DNA from: CAVSUZ01 sp963791885 | GTDB lineage: Bacteria; Pseudomonadota; Alphaproteobacteria; Acetobacterales; Acetobacteraceae | Assembly: GCA_963791885.1 (NCBI GenBank) | Contig: CAWBUL010000005.1 | Span: 62,001-126,000 of the forward strand | Length of the DNA stretch: 64,000 bases | Direction of reading: 5' to 3' | In this document: positions 53,026-62,333 of the stretch, piece after piece | Layout of the letters: each line of letters opens with the position of its first letter | Position numbering within the stretch: the stretch's first letter is position 1 | Made by a program: the position numbers and the translations under genes | Notes under the pieces: model-generated | Seen by the model: only the letters and a program-made list of their open reading frames with translations | Databases searched by the model: none | Told to the model about the DNA's origin: nothing

Positions 53026-54081
53026 ATGATGTCAGGTCTGACGCGACGCAGCTTCGGGATTCTCGCCGCAAGCAGTGCGCTTGTCGCTTCCCGGGCGCGC
53101 GCGGAACCGGTGACGCTGCGGATCGCGAGCAACGGAGGCGATTTCGCGCAATTCGAAGATCGTTACCTGACGGCGCGATTTACCACCGAAACGGGAATAC
53201 AGGTGGTGCGGATCGCCAATAATCCACCGAACCAGGTGCAGAAGCTGATCGCGAGCCGCGGGCGGGTCGTGCCCTTCGATATCGCGGGATTGGACGACAA
53301 AACTCAGCCGGAGGCGATTGAAGCGGGCGTGCTGGCGAAGATCGACCCGAAGATCGTGACGAACCTGGCGATGCTCTATGACCAGGCGAAACAGCCAGAG
53401 GGCTATGGGCCGGCGGAGTTATTCTGGTCCTGGGGGCTGATGTACAATGTCAAAGCCTTCCAGGAGCATGGGATACCGGCGCCTAAGTCCTGGCTGGATC
53501 TGTGGAATCCGAAACTGGCGGGCAAAATCACGATCGCCGATATCGCGGGGCCCGGTGGCGTCGATTTCGTTTTGAAGATCGCGCAGCTCACCGGCGGCAA
53601 CGAGAAGAACCTGCTTCCGGGACTGCAGAAGATCGCACAACTCAAGGTGGAGTCATATTACTCTTCTTCGAATGACGTCCGGACGAAACTGCTGTCCGGC
53701 GACGTGTGGGTGGCGCCGTGGAACAACGGACGGTCCTGGAACATGATCGACGCAGGATTCCCGGGCCAATTCATGTACCCGAAGGAAGGCGGGTTCCTGC
53801 ACACATCCACCATCGATGTGGTGGCGGGAACGAAGTATCCTCGCCAGGCGCAGCTCTACATCAACTACGTGCTCGATCCGCTGTTCCAGCTCGCGCTGCT
53901 GTACTTTCCGTACGGTCCCGTGAACCGTAGCCTGAACGAGGTCATGAAGGACTATCCCAACCTCGCCAAGAAGGTGCCAACCGGCAATCTGGCGGCCTTG
54001 TCCGTTCCCGACTGGAAAACGGTGTTCGCCGATTATGGGGATTTGGTGGATCACTGGAACCGCGTCGTCGCATCACACTGA
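53026..54081 (+). CDS. Extracellular solute-binding protein (PotD-like, family 1)
   Basis: A 351-residue periplasmic binding protein. The N-terminus MSGLTRRSFGILAASSALVA is a Tat-type signal. The mature protein has the two-lobe pattern of spermidine/putrescine and Fe/thiamine binding proteins: FTTETGIQVVRIANNPPNQV, ELFWSWGLMYNVKAFQEHGI, PKSWLDLWNPKLAGKITIAD. It delivers substrate to the two upstream permeases. The compound is unknown. Confidence 0.9.
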   Translation: MMSGLTRRSFGILAASSALVASRARAEPVTLRIASNGGDFAQFEDRYLTARFTTETGIQVVRIANNPPNQVQKLIASRGRVVPFDIAGLDDKTQPEAIEAGVLAKIDPKIVTNLAMLYDQAKQPEGYGPAELFWSWGLMYNVKAFQEHGIPAPKSWLDLWNPKLAGKITIADIAGPGGVDFVLKIAQLTGGNEKNLLPGLQKIAQLKVESYYSSSNDVRTKLLSGDVWVAPWNNGRSWNMIDAGFPGQFMYPKEGGFLHTSTIDVVAGTKYPRQAQLYINYVLDPLFQLALLYFPYGPVNRSLNEVMKDYPNLAKKVPTGNLAALSVPDWKTVFADYGDLVDHWNRVVASH

Positions 54082-54093
54082 CGGAACAGGCAC

Positions 54094-55092
54094 ATGCTGA
54101 CCCGCGGCAAGAAGAGTTACGGGGTGGTCCTGCCCCATTTCGGCCCCTACGCGCGGGCAGACCTGCTCTTGCGGTCGGCGAAGCGGATCGAGGCGCTGGG
54201 TTTCGACGCGGTGTGGGTGCGCGATCACCTGGTTTACGAACCGCGTCCGTACGACAATCCGGACATCACCCATTTCGAGCCGTTCGTGGTTTTGTCGGCG
54301 CTCGCGGGCATCACGTCGAAACTCGTTCTCGGTACAGCGACGCTGATTCCGCACCGGCATCCGATCTACGCGGCGTTGCTGCTGGGATCGCTTCAGCAGT
54401 TCGTCGGAGAAGGCCGGTTGATCGCGGGATGGGGGCTTGGCGGGCACGACATCGATTTCGAGTCGATCGGCATGGGCGAGTGGGACCGCCGCAAGCTTCT
54501 GCGCGAGCAGATCGAGATCATCCGGCAACTGTGGACCGGAGAGAAGATCAGCCATGAGAGTGAGTTCTACAAATTCCATGATGTCGCGATCAGGCCGGTG
54601 CCGGGTTCCGGAGCAGGGATTCCGATCTGGTATGGCGGCCCAAGCAAGGCGGCGGTGAGACGCGCGGTGGAATTCTGCGACGGCTGGATGGCATCTCGGA
54701 TGCCTCGGCGCGATCTCGAGGAGCGTGTTGCGCGCATGGATAGGCTTGCCAAAGAGGCCGGGCGCGAACGGCCGATGGTCGGCGCGATCCCGTATATAAG
54801 TCCGGCTCGGACCGTGGAAGAGGGGGCAAAGCAACTGAACCTGAAGCAGCTCTGCGCGTCCATGGTGAAGCAGTTCATCCTGCCGCCTTCGGGTACGTTT
54901 GAAACGGTCGAGGACATCGACGGCGCGGCGATTGCCGGCCCACCGGACGTGATCGTTGAGCAGATCAACAAATTCCACGCAGCCGGTGTTGAGCATTTCG
55001 TGTTCGACCTGCGGACCCGGTTCGCCGAGTTCGAGGAGCTTATCGAACTGATCGGCTCGGAAGTGCTGCCGGTCCTGCGGCGCGAAAGCTGA
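54094..55092 (+). CDS. LLM-class flavin-dependent oxidoreductase
   Basis: A 332-residue luciferase-like monooxygenase/F420-type TIM barrel: ADLLLRSAKRIEALGFDAVW, RDHLVYEP, TATLIPHRHPIYAALLLGSL, AGWGLGGHDIDFESIG and IPIWYGGPSKAAVRRAVEFC. It probably uses FMN or F420 to oxidise an organic substrate, perhaps the compound taken up by the adjacent transporter. It is the last gene of the transporter operon. Confidence 0.88.
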   Translation: MLTRGKKSYGVVLPHFGPYARADLLLRSAKRIEALGFDAVWVRDHLVYEPRPYDNPDITHFEPFVVLSALAGITSKLVLGTATLIPHRHPIYAALLLGSLQQFVGEGRLIAGWGLGGHDIDFESIGMGEWDRRKLLREQIEIIRQLWTGEKISHESEFYKFHDVAIRPVPGSGAGIPIWYGGPSKAAVRRAVEFCDGWMASRMPRRDLEERVARMDRLAKEAGRERPMVGAIPYISPARTVEEGAKQLNLKQLCASMVKQFILPPSGTFETVEDIDGAAIAGPPDVIVEQINKFHAAGVEHFVFDLRTRFAEFEELIELIGSEVLPVLRRES

Positions 55093-55265
55093 TCATTCCA
55101 GGTAGGTGGTGAGCGGGCCGTCCTTGTCGAGGATGATAACGGCGAGGATCTCGGCATCCGCTCGGGTTGAAGACGTAAGTCGTGCCGAACGGAGGATAGC
55201 GGTGTTATCGTGGCCGACCAAGTTTGTTTATGATGGCGCTCTGACGCCAATCGAGGGGGCAGACA

Positions 55266-56837
55266 ATGATCAAACGGCGCACGTTCCTGGGGAGCGGGGC
55301 TGTGGCGCTGGCGATGCCTGCACTGGCGCGGGCCGAAAGTGAGAGCGTGCTGCGCTTCGTACCGCAGGCGGATCTCTCGGTGCTCGATCCTGTGTGGACC
55401 ACCACCTATCAGACGCGAGACCACGGCTTCCTGGTGTTCGACACGCTGTTCGGCCTGGATGACCAGTTCCGCGCACAGCCGCAGATGGCAGAGGGTGCGC
55501 GGAGCGATGATGATGGCAAGCGGTGGACCATCACGCTGCGCGACGGTCTCAAGTTCCAGGACAACACGCCGGTGCTGGCGCGGGATTGCGCTGCCTCGGT
55601 CAAGCGGTGGGGGGCGCGCGACGCATTCGGACAAGCGCTGATGGCGGCGACGGACGACATCTCGGCGCCCGACGACAAGACGCTGGTGTTTCGGCTCAAA
55701 CGGCCATTCCCGCTGCTGCCGGATGCGCTGGCGAAGACGCCGCCTTCGATGTGCCCGATCATGCCGGAGCGTTTGGCCTCGACCGATCCCTACAAGCAGG
55801 TGACGGAGATGGTGGGCAGCGGACCCTATCGTTACATCGCGAACGAGCGGGTTTCGGGCTCGCGCGTGGTGTACGAGCGGTTCGCGGGTACGTGCCGCGG
55901 AGCAGTGGGGTTGCGTCGGGGACGGCCGGGCCGAAGGTCGCGCATTTCGACCGGATCGAGTGGCGGATCATCCCCGACGAGGCGACGGTGGCCGGCGCAC
56001 TGCAGACCGGTGAAGTCGACTGGTGGCTGACGCCGGGCGCGGACTGGCTGCCGGTGCTGCGCAAAGCCGGAAAGCTGAAGGTCGAGATCACCGGTCCCGA
56101 CCGGGTACATCGCGACCATGCGGTTCAACCAGTTGCAGCCGCCGTTCAACAATCCGGCGGTGCGGTGGGCGATGGTGCATGCAGTCACGCAGGCCGATTA
56201 CATGCAGGCGATGGTCGGAACCGATCCGTCGTTGTGGCACGATGGCGTGGGGTATTTTTGTCCGGGCACGCCGATGGCGAGCGCTGCGGGGTTGGAGAGT
56301 CTGACCGGGCCCCGGGATATTTCGCCCGAGGCGCTGAAGAAGGCGGGATACACGGGCGAGAAGATCGTGCTGCTGGCGCCAACGGACATCGCCTCGGCCA
56401 AGGCGCTGGCCGACGTGAGCGCGGATCTGCTGCACAAGATGGGAGCGAATGTCGATTACCAGGCGATGGACTGGGCGACGCTGGTGCAGCGGCGGGCCAA
56501 GCAAACTCGGGTGGATCAGGGCGGGTGGAACATGTTCCACACGAGCTGGGCGGGAACCGACATGATAACTCCTGCGGGACACGTGTTCCTGCGCGGCAAC
56601 GGCAAGGACGCGACGGTAGGGTGGCCCTGAGTCCGAAACTGGAGGCATTGCGCAACGCGTGGTTCGCGGCGCCGGATCTCGCGACGCAGAAAAAGATCTG
56701 CGAGCAAATCAGCTGCAGGCGTTCCAGGACGTGCCGTATGTGCCGTTGGGTCAATACCTGGCGCCGACGGCGTATCGGCGAATCTGACGGGCATGCTGAA
56801 CGGCAATCCGGTGTTCTGGAATATACGGCGGGGATAA
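55266..56837 (+). pseudogene. Family 5 (oligopeptide/nickel-type) solute-binding protein, multiply frameshifted
   Basis: A signal peptide (RRTFLGSGAVALAMPALARA) leads into an SBP_bac_5 protein: SVLDPVWTTTYQTRDHGFLV, TITLRDGLKFQDNTPVLARD and TDPYKQVTEMVGSGPYRYIA. The frame changes near 55893 (one G lost before TACGTG), 56102, 56629 (one C lost in TGGCCC), 56709 (one C lost in ATCAGC) and 56772 (one G lost in TATCGG). The protein sequence can be followed through to NGNPVFWNIRRG and a TAA. The 173-base gap before it shows no gene that I can support. Confidence 0.85.
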
Positions 56838-56884
56838 GGCGAGCCTGAACAGGGGATTCCGGCGGATTGTGGCGTCTCGTTGCC

Positions 56885-57366
56885 GTCTCAGTTTTGTGTT
56901 TTCGGGTCCTGGGATCGTGCCATGAGACGAACGCTGGGTATGCAGGCTCGGGCGAGCTTGCCGCTTCGCGCTGCGGGCGCCTGGAGATGACCGGGGTCGG
57001 GACAGGTTGTCTCGGCGGCGTCTCAGTTTTCGTGTGGTGGGGATCGGGATCACGGGGTGAGACGGGCGCTTCGGGTTCGGCAATCAGCTCGCGGCGGGCG
57101 GCGACGGGTTGGGGCGTCTCCTGCCGTCTCAGTTTTGTGTTTTCGAGTCCTAAGATCGTGGGGTGAGACGAACGCCCGGCGTTCCGGCTCGGGCGGGATT
57201 GCCGTATCGCGCTGCGGGCGCCTGGAGATGACCGGGGTCGGGGCAGGTTGTCTCGGCGGAGTCTCAGTTTTCGTGTGTTGGGTCTCGGGATCGTGGGGTG
57301 AGACGGGCGCTTCGGGTCCGGCGGTCAGCTTGCCGGGGGGCGGCGGGTTGGCGAGGCCCTCGGCCA
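56885..57366 (+). repeat. 241-bp tandem duplication holding four 44-nt GTCTCA...TGAGAC units
   Basis: Units 56885-56928, 57020-57063, 57126-57169 and 57261-57304 are each exactly 44 bases, start GTCTCA and end TGAGAC. The first and third are near-identical, as are the second and fourth, so the whole is two copies of a 241-base unit. Between them GCGCTGCGGGCGCCTGGAGA and ACCGGGGTCGG are also repeated. The end overlaps the 3' part of a decayed minus-strand gene. Confidence 0.8.
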
Positions 57367-57848
57367 GCAGGAGGGCGGCGATGTGCTCGGCGCGTTCGCC
57401 TTGGTCGATGGCTTCGGGGTCGGATTGGGCCGCACGGCGGTCGGCCTTGAGACGACGGAGTTCGCGCATGGCGCGGCGGCCTGACGCATCCTGGACGCCG
57501 CTTGGTTACGGCATTGGAGCACGGTGGGGGAGCGGCATGTCGGGGTCGCGGGAGAGGAGGATGGCGTCCCGCTGGAGTTCGATGGCGATGACGAACTGCT
57601 TTTGCGAGCGGGATTTACGTGCTCTCACCTTCGGCCTGGCGCGATCCCGCTCGGCTGGAGGCGAGGCCGGCCTCGGCGCTGTCGTTGGGCTGGAGGGCGG
57701 CGACGCGGGTGATGATGGCGTTGTTGCGCCGTGCCTCGGCGTCGGGGGACGGATCGGGTGGCGGAGGGAGGACGGCGGCGACGGAGCGGATGAGGCGGGA
57801 CCGGGCGTCGGCGGGGAGGGTGTAGGGGAGGTTGGCGGGTGCGGGCAT
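57050..57848 (-). pseudogene. Decayed conserved hypothetical gene
   Basis: Starting at 57848, the first frame (PANLPYTLPADARSRLIRSV, NNAIITRVAALQPNDSAEAG) is followed in other frames by FVIAIELQRDAILLSRDPDM, LQCRNQAASRMRQAAA and MRELRRLKADRRAAQSDPEA. Together they resemble a family of about 150-200 residue proteins of unknown function that I associate with alphaproteobacterial genomes. At least three frameshifts break it. The last part runs into the 44-nt repeats, whose translation gives repeated VSPHDP and KTET motifs. Confidence 0.5.
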
Positions 57849-58242
57849 GGGAGTTGGTTATAGCGTTAGTTACAGTGACTGTTCAAGGGTTAGTTTAGGG
57901 CTGGATCCGGGAGATCGGTGGTCGGTCAGATAACGACCCCGGTGAGACGCTCCGTCGCGCGCATGTCGATCCTGGCATCTGACGGGGGGAATTCGCAAGT
58001 TCGCCGCTGCCCACAATTACTTTAGAGCAAGGGCCTATATATCACGATACTTAGCTTCGACTTCCCACCAATTGCCATAATGGGGGCTTATGCGGCATTT
58101 TGATTGCCGCTCGCGACACAGTCAGAAACAAGATATAGAAGCGTCGTCGTCGAACTCCTGGACTGGGCGCACTCTGAATGACGAAGCGCGATGCGAAGCA
58201 AAAGCGAAAAAATAGGGATGTGCTCGCACCTGGGCCAATGAT
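57849..58242. other. Intergenic region without a recognisable gene
   Basis: The 394 bases between the decayed hypothetical gene and the HEPN-like relic have lower GC content than most of the window. I see no ORF with family features; an antisense frame at 58088-58345 looks like a shadow. Confidence 0.5.
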
Positions 58243-58867
58243 ATGCTGGAGCGTATTTACAAGCTAGATGACGCGTGCGCTGCCTTGCACGGCTTTCGAA
58301 GCTTATTGGAGGATTTGAACGCTCGCTCGCCCATGGAGTTGTCACGCGAGCAGGTTGACGCCGTTATGATAGTCCTGGCAGCGATCTGATGACCGCGATT
58401 GGGCTCTTGTGGCGACGTCTAAATAAAGCCGATTGATGAGGCAACCGTGCAAGCCTTGGCCGATATTATCGGAGTCCTTAATGAGGATGAAGAGGCAGCC
58501 GACTTTTTATCGACACCTCACGTAAAGTCGAACTGCCAAGCCGATCTGGCAGAAGCTTCGTGACGCCCGCGACGGATACGAGAAGATTTTGGCCGGGCCA
58601 GTTTTTGAGCGGGTGCAACGTCTCAGGAACGACGAAATCGGGCACTCCCTTGTGCAGGAGAAACCGTCGCCGACAGTCGAATATGCGGATACTTTTGCTC
58701 TAATCGATGAGATAGAAAAGCTACTGGTCACACTCTATGAAGGTCTGCACAACAGACAGCCCCGGTTCGTCGATCTGAAAGAAGGAGACCGCCGGAGAGT
58801 GCAAAACCGTTTTGGCGGCACCTATCTCGCTGGCGTGGCCGCCCTAGCGTCTCGACCTGATGCGTAA
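58243..58867 (+). pseudogene. AbiU2/HEPN-like protein, frameshifted
   Basis: Three frames join into one protein-like sequence: MLERIYKLDDACAALHGFRS and SREQVDAVMIVLAAI (58243-58389), DLMTAIGLLWRRLN then ATVQALADIIGVLNEDEEAA, and finally ARDGYEKILAGPVFERVQRL with RNDEIGHSLVQEKPSPTVEY (to 58867). RNDEIGH fits the HEPN RNase motif (R, polar residue, four residues, H). The overall pattern resembles AbiU2-type proteins. HEPN domains are common in toxins and abortive infection systems. It has lower GC than the core genes. Confidence 0.55.
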
Positions 58868-58984
58868 TTCAACGAATTATACGCCATGTGTTGCGCGTAT
58901 GATCTTATCAACGGCTTTCAGACGTGCCGCCCCATGGGGACACTCAACGAGTGGCTGCATCCGCCGCGCGAAAAAGGAGCCGAA

Positions 58985-59427
58985 ATGGCGATTATCACGA
59001 AACATGAAGCCCAAATCGTAGGCAACATTGGCATGTTCTACGCATGTTATCGTTTATCGCGCCTAGGTTGGAACGTCATGCCTACAGCTAGAAACGCGAG
59101 AGGGGTCGATATCATCGTGTACTCCCCGGACGCGACGCATTTCATTGGTGTGCAGGTCAAGTCCCTCTCTAAAGAACTCACCGGTTCCGCTAGGAAAGAC
59201 GCTCGATAAGATTGCTGGCCATCGATGGATTATCGTGAACAACGCGATATCTGATGCGCCCTCGACGTTCATCATGCTTCCTGCGGAGGTTAGGGAAAGG
59301 GCACATCGCAGGGAAAAAAGATGGTCGCGTGTCCTATTGGCTCCAGCCACGCGATTACGATCAAGAGCAGTTTCGGGACGCGTGGCACCGGCTTGAGCTT
59401 ACAAGCGAACTCGCCGAATCCGGTTGA
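58985..59427 (+). pseudogene. PD-(D/E)XK nuclease-like protein, frameshifted
   Basis: The start at 58985 has AAAAGGAG upstream. The first frame, ITKHEAQIVGNIGMFYACYR and RNARGVDIIVYSPDATHFIG followed by VQVKSLS, has the Glu, Gly-x-Asp and Gln-Val-Lys pattern of PD-(D/E)XK endonuclease-like folds. The frame shifts near 59180, giving PVPLGKTLDKIAGHRWIIVN, and again in an A6 run near 59318, giving DGRVSYWLQPRDYDQEQFRD and the TGA at 59425. It could belong to a restriction or defence system, or to a mobile element. Confidence 0.55.
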
Positions 59428-59618
59428 ATAGCCACGTGTGCAGAAATCAAGCAGACCGTGTGGAAACGCGCTACGTGGCGAAGACGATCCCGATTTGGCC
59501 GATCGAGATGGATGAGCGGCACCGTGTGATCTTTCAGATTGCTCCGGAATCATGCTGTGAGTCTCCGGGGAGCGGCTCCATTCGTTGCATTTGTCCCGCA
59601 AGGGACCTCCCGAGCGTC

Positions 59619-61058
59619 TCAGCCCGGCGCGGCCTTCACCGCCGCCATCAGTTCGTCGAATGCGACAAGGTTGAGCACCCGCCTGATGTTGTAGGCAAGC
59701 GCGGTCAGGCTGAACTCAGCCCGAACCTTCTCCAGACCCCGCATCAGAAATGCGCCCTGATACATCCACTGTTTGATCGTGCCGAACGGGTGCTCGACCG
59801 ACTCACGGCGTTGGTCAAGAATGCCGGGACGCCGCGCCAGCCGGGCGGCCATCCGGTCCAGCACCGCCTCGTTCTCCAGCCGTGATACCGAGCGGAACTG
59901 ATTGTCCGTGCATCGCGGCCGCAAGGGACAATCGCGGCAGGCCGCACGGTTGGCATAGTTGATCTTCTTCAGTCCGCGCATCAGAGACGATGTATAGGGA
60001 TGAAGCCGCTGCCCGGCCGGACAGATCATGCTGTCGGTCTCGGCGTCGTATTTGAACTCGTCCTTGCGGAACAGGCCCTCCTTGACCGAAGGACCGCGCT
60101 GTGGGCGCGGCACATAGGGCACCATGCCCGCCTTCTCGCAGGCCTCGATATCCTCGATCTTGAAGTAACCTTTGTCGGCGACGACGTCGATCGTCTCGAC
60201 GCCGAGGATCTCCTTCGCCGGTTCGGCGGTCCCCGTCAGCAGGCCCATATCGACGACCTGGTTGGTGACCTGCTGCTCGACGATCAGCTTGTGTTTGGTA
60301 TCGACCGCGACCTGCACGTTGTAGCCGACGGCAACATGCGTGTGCGCCGCCATCGCCCGGCTGTCGGGATCGGTCAGCGAGATCTGGTTCTCTCCGGTCC
60401 GGTCCAGCTCTGCCAGCATCGCCTTGCAACGCTCGCGCCGCTCGCGAATCGCAGCGATCTTCTCCGCGAGGTTCTCGACCCGTGCGCCACCTGTCTTGCC
60501 GCTCGGTAGCATCGCTTTGGTCGAGGCGCTGCAGGTAGTCGTCGAGCTTCTCATCGGCCAGTTTGATGAACTCGGTCAGCGACGCACGGGTGAAATTGCG
60601 GTCCTTGTTGTTGACCGCCTTGATGCGGGTGCCATCCACCGCCAAGAGCTCGCGGCCGAACAGGTCCAACTGCTTGCACAGCAGCACGAAGTGGCGGAAC
60701 ACCGGGCGGAAGGCCGTGCGGTTGTCGCGGCGGAAATCGGCGATGGTCTTGAAGTCCGGCTTCAGGTGACGCAGCAGCCAGATCACCTCGATATTGCGGT
60801 GGGTCTCGGCTTCCAGACGGCGACTTGAGCGGATGCGGTTCAGATAGCCGTAGATGTAGAGCTTCAGCAGATCACCGGGCATGTAGCCGGGCGGCCGGTC
60901 TCCTTCGGCTCGACCGCGCAAACCCGCCGCCGCAAGATCGAGCCCGTCGACAAAGGCCTCGATGAAGCGCACAGGGTTGTCGGGGCCGACATAGTCGTCC
61001 AAGGGAATCGGGCAAAAGCAGCAGTCTGGGAACGGTCATGACCGGTGATGTGGGGCAT
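59619..61058 (-). pseudogene. IS1182-family transposase, frameshifted
   Basis: From 61058 the sequence reads MPHITGHDRSQT, then in other frames LLLPDSL and DDYVGPDNPVRFIEAFVDGL. RPPGYMPGDLLKLYIYGYLN, NIEVIWLLRHLKPDFKTIAD, and LFGRELLAVDGTRIKAVNNK (first Asp) follow. After DQSDATER the frame changes near 60500 to VENLAEKIAAIRERRERCKA, SRAMAAHTHVAVGYNVQVAV, TIDVVADKGYFKIEDIEACE and the Cys-rich CRDCPLRPRC region, ending with FLMRGLEKVRAEFSLTALAY. At least three frameshifts inactivate it. Inverted repeats were not found. The bases 59428-59618 before it hold no clear gene. Confidence 0.88.
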
Positions 61059-61128
61059 GTCGGGATTTTAACGCAGCACGTGCCGCGCCGGAATCCGTTG
61101 CAGGGAGTTTTCACACGGTCTGCAAGAA

Positions 61129-61179
61129 TTATGCAAAGAAATTAGGCCGCTGAAAACAAAGGGCTTTTCCTTTGCATAA
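61129..61179. promoter_or_regulatory. Probable res/operator site of the serine resolvase
   Basis: TTATGCAAAG at 61129-61138 and its exact inverse CTTTGCATAA at 61170-61179 lie 31 bases apart and 21-71 bases upstream of the resolvase start. Resolvases of the Tn3 type bind paired inverted half-sites of this kind in front of their own gene, both for recombination and for autoregulation. Confidence 0.6.
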
Positions 61180-61199
61180 GTTACCGCCATAAGTCAGGC

Positions 61200-61758
61200 A
61201 TGAAATACGGCTATGCGAGGGTATCGCCGGGCGGCAAGAGCGAGAGCGTTGACGCCCAGGCGCGGCAACTGACCAAGGCCGGATGCAAGAAGGTTTTCCG
61301 CGACGTGCATGTGAGCGGGGCCAAGACCGACCGCGCGCAGCTTCGCCGGTTGCTCGATCAGCTTGACGCCGGCGACGTGCTGACGGTGACGCGGCTCGAC
61401 CGGCTGGCGCGATCTACCCGCGACCTGTTGAACACCCTCGCCACGATCACCGGCAAGAAGGCCGGTTTCCGGTCGTTCGGCGACACATGGGCCGACACCA
61501 CCACATCACACGGGCGGCTGATGCTGACCGTGCTAGGCGGGCTTGCAGAGTTCGAGCGCGACCTTATCCGGGCGCGCACCGGCGAAGGCCGAGAGCGGGC
61601 GAAGGCGCGCGGCGTGAAAATGGGCCGACCGCACAAGCTCACCGCCGCACCAGCAGAAAGAGGCGATCAAGCGCCGCGACCGGGGCGAGGAATCGCTGAC
61701 CGAGATCGGGCGCAGCTACAATGTGAGCGCGGCGACGATTTCGAGGCTTGTGGCATGA
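61200..61758 (+). pseudogene. Serine recombinase (Tn3-type resolvase), frameshifted near the C-terminus
   Basis: The catalytic domain is complete: MKYGYARVSPGGKSESVDAQ (the active Ser is in YARVSP), LRRLLDQLDAGDVLTVTRLD, RLARSTRDLLNTLATI and HGRLMLTVLGGLAEFERDLI with RARTGEGRERAKARGVKMGR. After GRPHKLTA the frame shifts at about 61640; the HTH (QQKEAIKRRDRGEESLTEIG and RSYNVSAATISRLVA) continues in a different frame to the TGA at 61756. The shift makes the resolvase frame run into the next gene as one long artificial ORF. Confidence 0.85.
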
Positions 61759-62333
61759 GCGTGGGGCAGACAGAATTTCAGCACCGACTTTATAACGCAG
61801 CAGAAGCTTTCTACTACGCTGGTATGATTGCTTCTGTGCCGTTCGACGCATCCAACGTGAGTAGCCAATCTCACAAAGCGGCGGCGGATGCGGGAAAAGC
61901 GGCACTTGGCGGGAGCAACCAGAAGAACCGCCTTGGGGCACCACCCATCGTAAATCTTGGATTTTCAGTCGAGCTATACATAAAGCTGCTGATAAGTTTA
62001 TCTGGGCAAGAGCCGCCGCGAGGACATGATTTGTGCAAACTGTTTTCAAAACTGACCAAAACCGCTCCCGTTGTGAGTTCTAAAGTGATCGAACATCACC
62101 GCTATTCGCGTGGATGCGAAAAAGACTTCCTAGAATATATTAGGGATGAAGCCTACCTATCGAAGAGTGGCGATACGCTCATGAGAAACAATTTCTCTGT
62201 TCATCCGCAGACACTCTTTTTGACTTGGCTAATGCATTCCGGGACACCGTCAGGCAAATGTATCCCGGTTTTCGCAGTGCTTTTGACCTCACCGACTGTG
62301 GGAAGACCGAACCCACTTAACGACTTTCCATAA
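61755..62333 (+). CDS. HEPN-like protein coupled to the resolvase
   Basis: A 192-residue protein whose ATG overlaps the resolvase stop (ATGA). PIVNLGFSVELYIKLLISLS then PPRGHDLCKLFSKLTKTAPV is the helical pattern of HEPN-type nucleotidyltransferase-associated and RNase proteins. RNNFSVH in GDTLMRNNFSVHPQTLF fits the HEPN catalytic motif (R, polar residue, four residues, H). The codon use and GC content are lower than in the core genes, suggesting transfer. It may be a defence or toxin cargo of the resolvase-carrying element. Family and activity are unproven. Confidence 0.65.
   Translation: MSVGQTEFQHRLYNAAEAFYYAGMIASVPFDASNVSSQSHKAAADAGKAALGGSNQKNRLGAPPIVNLGFSVELYIKLLISLSGQEPPRGHDLCKLFSKLTKTAPVVSSKVIEHHRYSRGCEKDFLEYIRDEAYLSKSGDTLMRNNFSVHPQTLFLTWLMHSGTPSGKCIPVFAVLLTSPTVGRPNPLNDFP

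Noticed and set aside
55094..55200. Minus-strand tail reading AEILAVIILDKDGPLTTYLE
   Set aside because: It could be the end of a lost gene, but it has no upstream part and I cannot name a family.
46570..57304. CRISPR array
   Set aside because: The 44-nt repeats are few, differ inside, have irregular spacing and no cas genes are nearby.
58088..58345. Minus-strand 85-codon frame
   Set aside because: It is antisense to the start of the AbiU2-like relic, with no ribosome-binding site or family features.
61200..62333. A 377-residue resolvase-HEPN fusion protein
   Set aside because: The resolvase HTH is present in another frame and ends at a TGA overlapping an ATG, so the apparent fusion comes from one frameshift near 61640.
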